Assembly (NCBI GenBank): GCA_964579415.1 | Contig: CAZOGW010000054.1 | Span: 1 to 19,692 of the forward strand | DNA length: 19,692 nucleotides | DNA from: CAZOGW01 sp964579415 | GTDB lineage: Bacteria; Actinomycetota; Acidimicrobiia; Spongiisociales; UBA5794 | Direction of reading: 5' to 3' | Shown here: positions 7,317 to 13,546 of the stretch, in pieces | Layout of the letters: the number at the start of each line of letters is the position of its first letter | How positions within the stretch are numbered: position 1 is the stretch's first letter | Translations under genes and position numbers: made by a program | The notes under the pieces: model-generated | The model's input: the letters and a program-made list of their open reading frames with translations, nothing else | What the model was told of the DNA's origin: nothing | Databases searched by the model: none

Positions 7317-8468
7317 ATGCGACAACCATTCCTACGTACATTCGCCGTCCTCGCTCTGGCTCTCGCGGCCGCCTGCAGCGGGAACGGCGCCGATCCCGCC
7401 TCCGACCCGACCGCCGCCGAGGTTCCGCAGGGCGGAGAACCGACGGCCACCACCGCGGAGCCTGCCGGGGAGACCGCGGCTGAGCCCGCCGGAGACGAAG
7501 CGGAGACGCTGGCAGGCCTCATGGGCTGGGGCGGCGAGAACGCCGAGACCGACGCCCGCGACCAGGAGGGCCGCATCCAGGAGGACATCCGGGTGTGTAT
7601 GGCCGAGCTGGGCTTTGACTACATGCCGGCCGTGGCGCCGGAGGGCACTTTTGAGGTGTGGGAGGAGGCCGACGAAGAGGAGCGGGTCCGCACCCAGGGC
7701 TTCGGGATCACCACCTGGTTCGGGAACGAGGAGGAACTCGCCGGGGGCGCCGAATGGGTCGACCCGAACCAGGACAAGGTCGAAGCCATGTCCCAGTCGG
7801 AGCGGCAGGCGTGGAACGACGCCCTGTACGGCTCGGAGGAGGAGCACGAGGCGAGTCAGGTCGAGCACATCGACGAGGAGACCGGAGAGACCTACTACGT
7901 GGGCGACCGGTATGGCCTCGGCTGCTCCGGCAAGGCGTACGAGACAGCGTACGGCGGCAAGGAACTCGAGGCCCTCTGGGAGGAGCTCAGCCCGGCGTTC
8001 GAGGAGTTGCACCAGCGGGTCCAGGCCGATCCGCGCATCGTCGACGCCAACGCCGAATGGTCGACGTGTATGGCCGCCGCCGGATACGACGGGCTCGCCT
8101 CCCGGGACGAGATGGGCGAGACGGCCTACGACGATTTCCAACAGCGGTTCGACGCCATCGTCGACCTGGAGCAGAGCGATCCCCTCGCCGGGTGGAGCGA
8201 GGCGGAGGTCGACGCCTTCTTCGAGGAGAAGACCCAGGAGGAAATCAACGCCGTCTTCAAACAGGCACAGCAGGAAGCCGAAGCGAATGTCGACCAGGAG
8301 GCGCTGGCCGCCCTTCAGCAGGAAGAGATCGACATGGCCGTCGCCGACTGGGAATGCGGCCAGGGCCTCAACGACCTTCTCACCGAGGTCTCCGAGGACT
8401 TCGAAGGCGACTTCATCGCCGAGAATCAGGCCACGCTCGAGCAGATCCGTGACGCCCAGGGTGGGTGA
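7317..8468 (+). CDS. Acidic lipoprotein with four conserved-looking cysteines, first gene of the efflux operon
   Basis: This is a 383-residue lipoprotein of a family I cannot name. The signal peptide MRQPFLRTFAVLALALAAAC ends in a lipobox with lipidated Cys20, followed by a flexible Ala/Pro/Thr/Glu tether to about residue 65. The mature part is very acidic and has four cysteines: Cys94 in IRVCMAELGFDY, Cys203 in GLGCSGKA, Cys251 in STCMAAAGYDG and Cys347 in WECGQGL. The Cys94 and Cys251 contexts resemble each other (CMA-x-x-G-[FY]-D), suggesting an internal repeat with two disulfides. An ATG at 7287 is possible but adds a poor N-terminus with rare codons. It precedes the adaptor gene by 45 bases, so it probably belongs to the MacAB-like unit as an extracellular accessory or binding protein. 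Confidence 0.85.
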   Translation: MRQPFLRTFAVLALALAAACSGNGADPASDPTAAEVPQGGEPTATTAEPAGETAAEPAGDEAETLAGLMGWGGENAETDARDQEGRIQEDIRVCMAELGFDYMPAVAPEGTFEVWEEADEEERVRTQGFGITTWFGNEEELAGGAEWVDPNQDKVEAMSQSERQAWNDALYGSEEEHEASQVEHIDEETGETYYVGDRYGLGCSGKAYETAYGGKELEALWEELSPAFEELHQRVQADPRIVDANAEWSTCMAAAGYDGLASRDEMGETAYDDFQQRFDAIVDLEQSDPLAGWSEAEVDAFFEEKTQEEINAVFKQAQQEAEANVDQEALAALQQEEIDMAVADWECGQGLNDLLTEVSEDFEGDFIAENQATLEQIRDAQGG

Positions 8469-8513
8469 ACGGGCTCTGCCCCGGCAAGCGACGACGAACG
8501 CCCGGTCTAGAGC

Positions 8514-10241
8514 ATGAAGCGCAACGTGCTGCTGGGAATCGTCGTGGTCGCCGTCGTCGCCGCCTCCGGCGTCGGCTGGCTCTTCGGCTCGCGCATCAAG
8601 TCCCCCGCTGAGATCGCCGCCGGGGCGGCGCCGCCGGAGGCGTCACTGATCACCGTTCCCGTGGTCACCGAGACCCTCTCCGCCGACGTGGTCACCCGGG
8701 GCGACATCGTCTTCGACGACCCGGTCTCGGTGGACCTCTCCGGCTCCTTCGCCGCCCAGCCGGAGCGCCTGGTGGTGACCGAGGCGGTCGAGGTCAACGC
8801 CGAGCTGGCCGAGGGCGACCTGGCCGTGGAGGTGGTGGGCCGCCCGGTGTTCCTCCTCACCGGCGAGATCCCCATGTACCGGGACCTCCGCCCCGGCGCC
8901 ACAGGCGACGACGTGATGCAACTGGAGGAGGCGCTGGCACGGATGGGTTTCCTCTCCGGCGCTCCCGACGACACCTGGGACGAGGACACCGGCGCCGCCG
9001 TGGCCGCCTGGTGCGAGGCGGCCGGCTACCGCCCCAACGGCCTGTCGGACGAGGACGAGGTGGCGCTGCGGGCGGCCCGGGAACGGGTACGCAACGCCCA
9101 GACCTCCCTCGCCGACGCCCAGTCGGCGCTGTCGCAGGCCGGCTCAGAGGGTGGGCAGTCGGCCGTCGCCGCCGCCCGCGCCGAGATCGAGGCCGCCGAG
9201 GACGCACTGGAGCTGGCCGGGATCGACGCCGAGCGGGCAAACGAGCTGGCCGCTACCGCCGAGCATGACGCCGAGCGGGAGCTCTCCGCCGCCCGCAGGG
9301 ATCTCACCCGGGCCGAGCAAGAGCTCGAGGAGGCCAAGGAGGCCGACCCCCGCCCGCCGCGCGGGGAGATGGACGAGCTGCGCCAGGCCGTGGCCGAAGC
9401 CGAGGCCGCCGAGGAACTGGCCGCTGACGCCCTCGACCAGGCCCGCTTCGACAAGGGGCGGACCGCCCGGGAGCAGACGGCCATCGTCGACGCCGCCGGT
9501 AACCGGGTCACCGTCGCCAAGGCGGCACTGGCCGACCTGCAGCAGGGCGTCGACACCTCGCCGCTGCGGCGCCAGGTCGACACCGCCGGCACCGAGCGGG
9601 CCGAGGCGCAGCAGGACCTGGAGTCCCTGGAGGAGGAGCTGGGCACCTGGCTACCCGCCGGAGAGGTGGTGTTCCTGCGTCGCCTCCCGGTACGGGTCGA
9701 CCAGGTGGCGGCCTCCCGGGGCTCGGTCATCGAAGGCCCGTTCATCACGGTCTCCGGGTCGGATCTGGCGTTGCGCTCCTCGGTGCTGGAGCGCGACGCT
9801 CCCCGCGTCGAAGAAGGCATGACGGTCGAGATCGAGAACCCCGACACCGGCGAGACCATCCCGGGCGTCATCTCGGAGAAGGCGGATCGGGCCGGTACCA
9901 ACAACGTCGCCCCGGATCGGGTCTACATCGAGGTCACCCCCGAGGAGATGCCCGAGTCGATCATCGGCGCCAACGTCCGGGTGGTGATCCCGGTCTCGTC
10001 GACCGGTGGCGACGTTCTGGCGGTGCCGGCGTCGGCGCTGTCGGCCACCGCCGACGGCTCCACCATCCTCCAGGTGGAGGATGACGACGGCACATTGCGC
10101 ACGGTGCGGGTCGAGACCGGTCTCGCCGCCGGCGGCCTGGTCGAGGTCGCCCCGCTCGACGGCGAGCTGGCCGAGGGTGACCAGGTGGTCGTCGGCACCG
10201 AGGACGGCTCCCCGGCGGCGGTCGACGGCGAGGGCTCGTGA
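8514..10241 (+). CDS. MacA/HlyD-type membrane fusion protein with an inserted peptidoglycan-binding domain
   Basis: This 575-residue adaptor has an N-terminal membrane anchor (5-22) and a first barrel/lipoyl strand region (about 45-120). A peptidoglycan_binding_1-like domain follows at about 125-175 (LRPGATGDDVMQLEEALARM, then DEDTGAAVAAW). A long Ala/Glu-rich coiled coil spans about 183-375, and the second half of the beta-barrel and membrane-proximal domains runs from 380 to 550 (SRGSVIEGPFITVSGSDL, VIPVSSTGGDVLAVPASAL). Such adaptors join an inner-membrane ABC pump to the cell wall or an outer component. Here there is probably no outer-membrane channel, and the wall-binding domain may anchor the hairpin in peptidoglycan. 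The start ATG 8514 has no clear Shine-Dalgarno site. The 3' end overlaps the ATPase gene by 4 bases. Confidence 0.9.
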   Translation: MKRNVLLGIVVVAVVAASGVGWLFGSRIKSPAEIAAGAAPPEASLITVPVVTETLSADVVTRGDIVFDDPVSVDLSGSFAAQPERLVVTEAVEVNAELAEGDLAVEVVGRPVFLLTGEIPMYRDLRPGATGDDVMQLEEALARMGFLSGAPDDTWDEDTGAAVAAWCEAAGYRPNGLSDEDEVALRAARERVRNAQTSLADAQSALSQAGSEGGQSAVAAARAEIEAAEDALELAGIDAERANELAATAEHDAERELSAARRDLTRAEQELEEAKEADPRPPRGEMDELRQAVAEAEAAEELAADALDQARFDKGRTAREQTAIVDAAGNRVTVAKAALADLQQGVDTSPLRRQVDTAGTERAEAQQDLESLEEELGTWLPAGEVVFLRRLPVRVDQVAASRGSVIEGPFITVSGSDLALRSSVLERDAPRVEEGMTVEIENPDTGETIPGVISEKADRAGTNNVAPDRVYIEVTPEEMPESIIGANVRVVIPVSSTGGDVLAVPASALSATADGSTILQVEDDDGTLRTVRVETGLAAGGLVEVAPLDGELAEGDQVVVGTEDGSPAAVDGEGS

Positions 10242-10933
10242 CACCCGCCGCCGTTCCACAGCCCGTCATCGAGCTGCGCGGGGTGGGCCGCAACTTCTCC
10301 ACCGGAGATGTGGAAATACCGGCACTGATCGGCGCCGACCTCGAGGTCGACTCCGGCGAATACGTCGCCGTCGTAGGCCCCTCGGGATCGGGCAAGTCGA
10401 CCATGCTCAACGTGCTCGGACTGCTCGACCGCCCCACCGAGGGCACCTACCTGCTGGAGGGCATCGACACGTCCCGGCTCGACGAGGGACGCCGTGCCGG
10501 ACTGCGCAGCCGCCGCATCGGGTTCGTCTTCCAGTCGTTCCACCTGCTGGCACACCGCAGCGTGATGGAGAACGTGCTGCTGGCGACCATCTACAACCGC
10601 ATGCCCCGCGCCGAGCGGGTTCCCGCCGCCGAGGAGGCGCTGCGCCGGGTCGGCCTCGAGCATCGCATCGGGTTCCTCCCCACCCGGCTCTCCGGCGGCG
10701 AGCGTCAGCGGGTCGCCATCGCCCGCGCCCTGGTGACCCGCCCCGCCCTGCTCCTCGCCGACGAGCCCACCGGGAACCTCGACTCGGCAACGGGGGGCGC
10801 CGTACTCGACCTCTTCGACGAGCTGCGCGCCGGCGGCCTCACCCTCATCGTCGTCACCCACGACGACAAGGTGTCCGCCCACGCCGACCGAGCGGTGCGG
10901 CTTCGTGACGGGCGCATCGTGGAGGCCGCATGA
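10238..10933 (+). CDS. MacB/LolD-type ABC transporter ATPase
   Basis: This is a 231-residue ABC ATPase of the MacB/LolD/FtsE class. Motifs are Walker A GPSGSGKST (47-55), Q-loop Gln99 in FVFQSFHLL, signature LSGGERQRVA (151-160), Walker B LLLADEPTGNLD (171-182, Glu176 catalytic) and H-loop His208 in VVTHDD. It powers the mechanotransmission-type permease encoded next. GTG 10238 overlaps the adaptor stop (GTGA) and its own stop overlaps the permease start (ATGA), so the three proteins are very likely made in fixed ratio from one mRNA. Confidence 0.95.
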   Translation: MTPAAVPQPVIELRGVGRNFSTGDVEIPALIGADLEVDSGEYVAVVGPSGSGKSTMLNVLGLLDRPTEGTYLLEGIDTSRLDEGRRAGLRSRRIGFVFQSFHLLAHRSVMENVLLATIYNRMPRAERVPAAEEALRRVGLEHRIGFLPTRLSGGERQRVAIARALVTRPALLLADEPTGNLDSATGGAVLDLFDELRAGGLTLIVVTHDDKVSAHADRAVRLRDGRIVEAA

Positions 10934-12189
10934 GTCAGGTCATGACGCAGCAGCCACCGGCCCCCGAGCTCGCCGTCGAGCCGGCGCGGATGAGCGGCCG
11001 TGACCTGCTCGCCGAGGCGCTGGCCGGCATCTTCGCCCGGCCCGGTCGCACCGTGCTCACCGTCCTCGGCACCGTCCTCGGCATCGGCGCCCTGGTGGCG
11101 ACCCTGGGCGTGGCCAAGACAGCGGGGAACCAGATCGTGGAGCGCTTCGACGAGCTGGCGGCCACCTCGGTGGTGGTCACCAACGAGCCCGGGCCCTTCT
11201 CCGACTCCCAGGCCCGCCCACCAATACCGGGCGACGCCGAGACCCGGCTCACCCGTCTCAACGGAGTCAACGCCGCCGGCGCCTTCGGGCCGGCGGACGT
11301 CGGTGGTGCCCTGGTGCGCGCCGTGCCCATCCCCGATCCATTGGCGCAGACCGAGTTCCAGCTCACCGTCTACGGGGGCACACCGGGACTCCTTCCGGCA
11401 GCCCGTGGGGAGCTGGTGACAGGGCGGTGGTTCGACGGCGGTCACTCAGAGCGGGCGGACCGCGTCGCCGTCCTCGGCGTCGGTGCTGCTCAGCGGCTCA
11501 ACCTGACCCGCGTCCAGCAGCAGCCGGTGATCTTCGTCGGCGAAGACGCGTTCGTTGTCATCGGCATCCTGGCGTCGGTGGAACGGCATCCCGAACTGCT
11601 CAACGCCGTGGTTATCCCCGAGGGGACCGCGCGGGACCTCTACGGCTACCAGTCGGCGGAGACGGTACAGATCGACGTGCAGGTGGGAGCGGCCTCACTC
11701 ATCGCCGAGCAGGCGGCGACGGCGCTCGCACCCAACGACCCCACGGTGTTGCGGGTGCAGAAGCCGCCTGAGCCCGACGACCTGCGCCGCGACGTCGAGG
11801 GCGACGTCAATGCCCTCTTCCTGGTGCTGGGCGGAGTCGCCCTCCTCGTGGGCGCCATCGGCATCGCCAACGTGACACTGGTGTCGGTGCTGGAGAGGGT
11901 CGGGGAGATCGGCCTGCGCCGGGCACTGGGTGCGGCGCGGCGCCACGTCGCCGGACAGTTCCTGGTGGAGTCCACCGCGATGGGACTCGTCGGCGGCGTC
12001 ATCGGCGCCAGCCTGGGGATCCTCGTCGTGGTCGCCATCTCGGCGGCTCGGACCTGGACCCCCGTCCTCGACCCCTGGGTCCCGCTCGCCGCCCCCCTCA
12101 TCGGAGCCGTCACCGGCCTCGCCGCCGGCCTCTATCCCGCATTGCGGGCGGCCCGGTTGGAACCTGTAGAGGCTCTGCGGGCCGGCTAG
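10930..12189 (+). CDS. MacB/FtsX-type ABC transporter permease
   Basis: This 419-residue permease shows the type VII (mechanotransmission) topology. It has one membrane helix near the N-terminus (about 40-62), a large extracytoplasmic MacB_PCD-like domain (about 65-290) and three C-terminal helices (about 294-315, 345-370, 383-405) of the FtsX domain. ERVGEIGLRRALGA (322-335) is the conserved coupling segment between the second and third helices, and ARLEPVEALRAG is the usual C-terminal tail. It works as a dimer with the upstream ATPase and adaptor; the exported substrate (peptide, drug or lipid) is unknown. The start ATG 10930 overlaps the ATPase stop by 4 bases. A heptad repeat follows the stop by 9 bases. 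Confidence 0.94.
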   Translation: MSQVMTQQPPAPELAVEPARMSGRDLLAEALAGIFARPGRTVLTVLGTVLGIGALVATLGVAKTAGNQIVERFDELAATSVVVTNEPGPFSDSQARPPIPGDAETRLTRLNGVNAAGAFGPADVGGALVRAVPIPDPLAQTEFQLTVYGGTPGLLPAARGELVTGRWFDGGHSERADRVAVLGVGAAQRLNLTRVQQQPVIFVGEDAFVVIGILASVERHPELLNAVVIPEGTARDLYGYQSAETVQIDVQVGAASLIAEQAATALAPNDPTVLRVQKPPEPDDLRRDVEGDVNALFLVLGGVALLVGAIGIANVTLVSVLERVGEIGLRRALGAARRHVAGQFLVESTAMGLVGGVIGASLGILVVVAISAARTWTPVLDPWVPLAAPLIGAVTGLAAGLYPALRAARLEPVEALRAG

Positions 12190-12198
12190 GCACTTACT

Positions 12199-12219
12199 AC
12201 GTGTCACGTATCACGTATC
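12199..12219. repeat. Heptad array, three units of ACGTRTC
   Basis: ACGTGTC, ACGTATC and ACGTATC are in tandem, 9 bases after the permease stop and before the marR promoter. On the minus strand the same units read as GATACGT/GACACGT, members of the TACGTGA class of the TACKTRR family. Genes on both sides are co-directional. Each ACGT core is self-complementary, so only short hairpins are possible. The array lies upstream of the marR -10 and could also influence that promoter. Confidence 0.75.
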
Positions 12220-12237
12220 AAGAAGGCTTGCGGATGC

Positions 12238-12252
12238 TGAGCTACACTCAAT
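12238..12252 (+). promoter_or_regulatory. marR promoter -10 within a candidate autoregulatory operator
   Basis: TGAGCTACACTCAAT contains a TGAG-N5-CTCA inverted repeat and matches the exporter upstream element with one mismatch in 15. TACACT (12243-12248) fits a -10 box and ends 6 bases before ATG 12255, predicting a leaderless mRNA. A protein bound here would block the -10, as expected for MarR autorepression. No good -35 was seen. Confidence 0.6.
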
Positions 12253-12254
12253 TC

Positions 12255-12686
12255 ATGCCATCGGACCATGCGGCGGCCAACGTTTCCGACCTGGCTGCTG
12301 CACTGAGTCGGGCGCTGCGACGCTCGGTGGCATGCCGGATCGGGACCATCGGGCTGACACCTGCCCGCTTGCGCGCTCTGCGCCACCTGGCCGCCGCCGG
12401 AGGACCGATGCGCATGGGTGAGTTGGCCGGCGGCCTCGGCGTGGTCCCCCGCTCGGCCACGTCGCTCATCGACGAGCTCTCCGAGGCCGGATTGGTGGAG
12501 CGAACCGCCGACCCCGACGACCGCCGCGCCACGCGGCTCACCCTCACCGACTCCGGCCGTGAGGCACTGGAAACCACCGACGAGATGCGCCGCCAGGCAG
12601 CATCCGAGTTGCTGGGGCACCTGAGCTCAGCCGAGTTGGACGTGCTGTCACAGCTCCTCACCAAGGCGATCGCACGTGATACGTAA
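12255..12686 (+). CDS. MarR family transcriptional regulator
   Basis: This 143-residue MarR-type winged-helix repressor is of typical length. A dimerisation helix (8-25) is followed by TPARLRALRHLA, the recognition region MGELAGGLGVVPRSATSLIDELSEAGLVER (54-83), the wing DPDDRRATRLTLTDSGREAL (87-106) with the family's D-x-R-x-x-x-L-x-L-T pattern, and a C-terminal dimerisation helix. I chose ATG 12255 because a -10 box lies 6 bases upstream; the in-frame GTG 12201 lies inside the heptad repeat and ATG 12235 would place the operator in coding sequence. The last codons and the TAA stop (12684-12686) come from the heptad array at 12674-12710. Context suggests control of the efflux genes and of itself in response to a small ligand. 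Confidence 0.92.
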   Translation: MPSDHAAANVSDLAAALSRALRRSVACRIGTIGLTPARLRALRHLAAAGGPMRMGELAGGLGVVPRSATSLIDELSEAGLVERTADPDDRRATRLTLTDSGREALETTDEMRRQAASELLGHLSSAELDVLSQLLTKAIARDT

Positions 12687-12710
12687 TACGTGATACGTAA
12701 TACGTAATAC
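12674..12710. repeat. Heptad array, five units of ACGTRAT, at a convergent junction
   Basis: Units are ACGTGAT, ACGTAAT, ACGTGAT, ACGTAAT, ACGTAAT (12674-12708), followed by a broken copy. In the other register they are TACGTAA and TACGTGA. The array begins inside the marR coding sequence, supplies its TAA stop, fills the 25-base gap and abuts the stop of the minus-strand gene (complement of 12712-12714). Adjacent units form odd-centred inverted repeats (ACGTA-A-TACGT). Read on the plus strand, the array carries stop codons in all three frames (12677, 12684, 12691). Confidence 0.85.
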
Positions 12711-12711
12711 G

Positions 12712-13362
12712 CTACCCGGCGAACTGCTTCCCTCCGGCTTCCGCCCAGGACTCGCGCAGCGACACCGTCAGGCGGCCGACGGACCTGATCTGGACCCCGA
12801 TCCCGACGAGCGCCAGCACCAGGTAGATGGCATACCACCACCAGTCGTCGTCGAGGCGCTGCGTGGTCTCCACCGACCAGGTGCCCATGTCGATGACCCC
12901 GAACAACAACATGAGGCCGCCCACCACCACCGAGGAGCCGGCGAAGGCACTGAGGATCACCAGCAACACGGTGGGCAGGTTGCCGACGATGGCGAGAAGG
13001 GCGAGAAGCACGCCGAGGCCCAGTCCGGCGAGGATCGTCAGCCACGACCAGGTGACCCCCATCGCCACCAGCAACGAGGTGGCGAGCGCAAAACCGATGG
13101 CGCCCATGGCGAGCACCACCGCCACCTCGTAATAGAGGTAGGCGAGGATCCCGAACACCACCGCGAAAAGGGCGCCGACGCCCCACCCCGCCACGGTGCT
13201 GAGGAAGCCCTCGTCCCACCACGACGCCACCAACCCGGCACCCAACATGAACCCGGTGAACGCTCCCCAGATCGGGATGATGACGCGCAGCAGCACCCAT
13301 CCCTGGAAGCAGAACACGGCACCGATCACGACGGCCAGGAGACCGACGATGACATCTTGCAT
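12712..13362 (-). CDS. Polytopic membrane protein, DUF4203/TMEM198-like
   Basis: This 216-residue protein has about seven predicted membrane helices, starting at MQDVIVGLLAVVIGAVFCFQ. Glycine-rich helices such as FTGFMLGAGLVA and YEVAVVLAMGAIGFALATSL resemble DUF4203 (TMEM198-like) proteins. The function is unknown; no catalytic motif is visible. The last helix is followed by a short basic, soluble tail. ATG 13362 is preceded by a near-perfect Shine-Dalgarno site (AGGAGG, complement of about 13371-13377), which decides against the in-frame ATG at 13392. A TAGAGT -10-like box lies on the minus strand (complement of 13391-13396). The stop codon abuts a heptad array shared with convergent marR. 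Confidence 0.78.
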   Translation of the reverse strand: MQDVIVGLLAVVIGAVFCFQGWVLLRVIIPIWGAFTGFMLGAGLVASWWDEGFLSTVAGWGVGALFAVVFGILAYLYYEVAVVLAMGAIGFALATSLLVAMGVTWSWLTILAGLGLGVLLALLAIVGNLPTVLLVILSAFAGSSVVVGGLMLLFGVIDMGTWSVETTQRLDDDWWWYAIYLVLALVGIGVQIRSVGRLTVSLRESWAEAGGKQFAG

Positions 13363-13504
13363 CAGGCGTTCCTCCTCGAGAACCACCGGCACTCTAGGAG
13401 CCGGAACCTCCGGATTGGCGGCAAGCCAGTCGCAACTGCGAGGCGGCTAGTCGGAAGAACTCACCCGCCAACGTGCGTCCCGCGCGGCCGTCACCGGCTT
13501 CGCC

Positions 13505-13510
13505 TCTACG
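13505..13510 (+). promoter_or_regulatory. Candidate -10 box for the membrane hydrolase gene
   Basis: TACGAT fits TANNNT and lies directly before the first in-frame ATG (13511). If used, transcription would start near 13517, after that ATG, which favours the second ATG at 13547 with its AAGGG Shine-Dalgarno-like site. No clear -35 was seen. The rest of the 13363-13546 gap shows no gene. Confidence 0.3.
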
Positions 13511-13546
13511 ATGGCGCCGTCCTCGACGGCACAGCGGAAGGGCGAC

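Noticed and set aside
12201..12254. Earlier marR starts (GTG 12201, ATG 12235).
   Set aside because: They lie in the heptad array or place the operator and -10 inside the coding sequence; no Shine-Dalgarno site.
12674..12710. Possible CRISPR array.
   Set aside because: Units are 7 bases in direct contact, with no spacers and no cas genes.
12248..13300. Minus-strand 350-codon frame spanning the DUF4203-like gene and marR.
   Set aside because: Reads the heptad repeats as YYVLRITYYVSR-like peptide and the two genes out of frame; no domain recognised.
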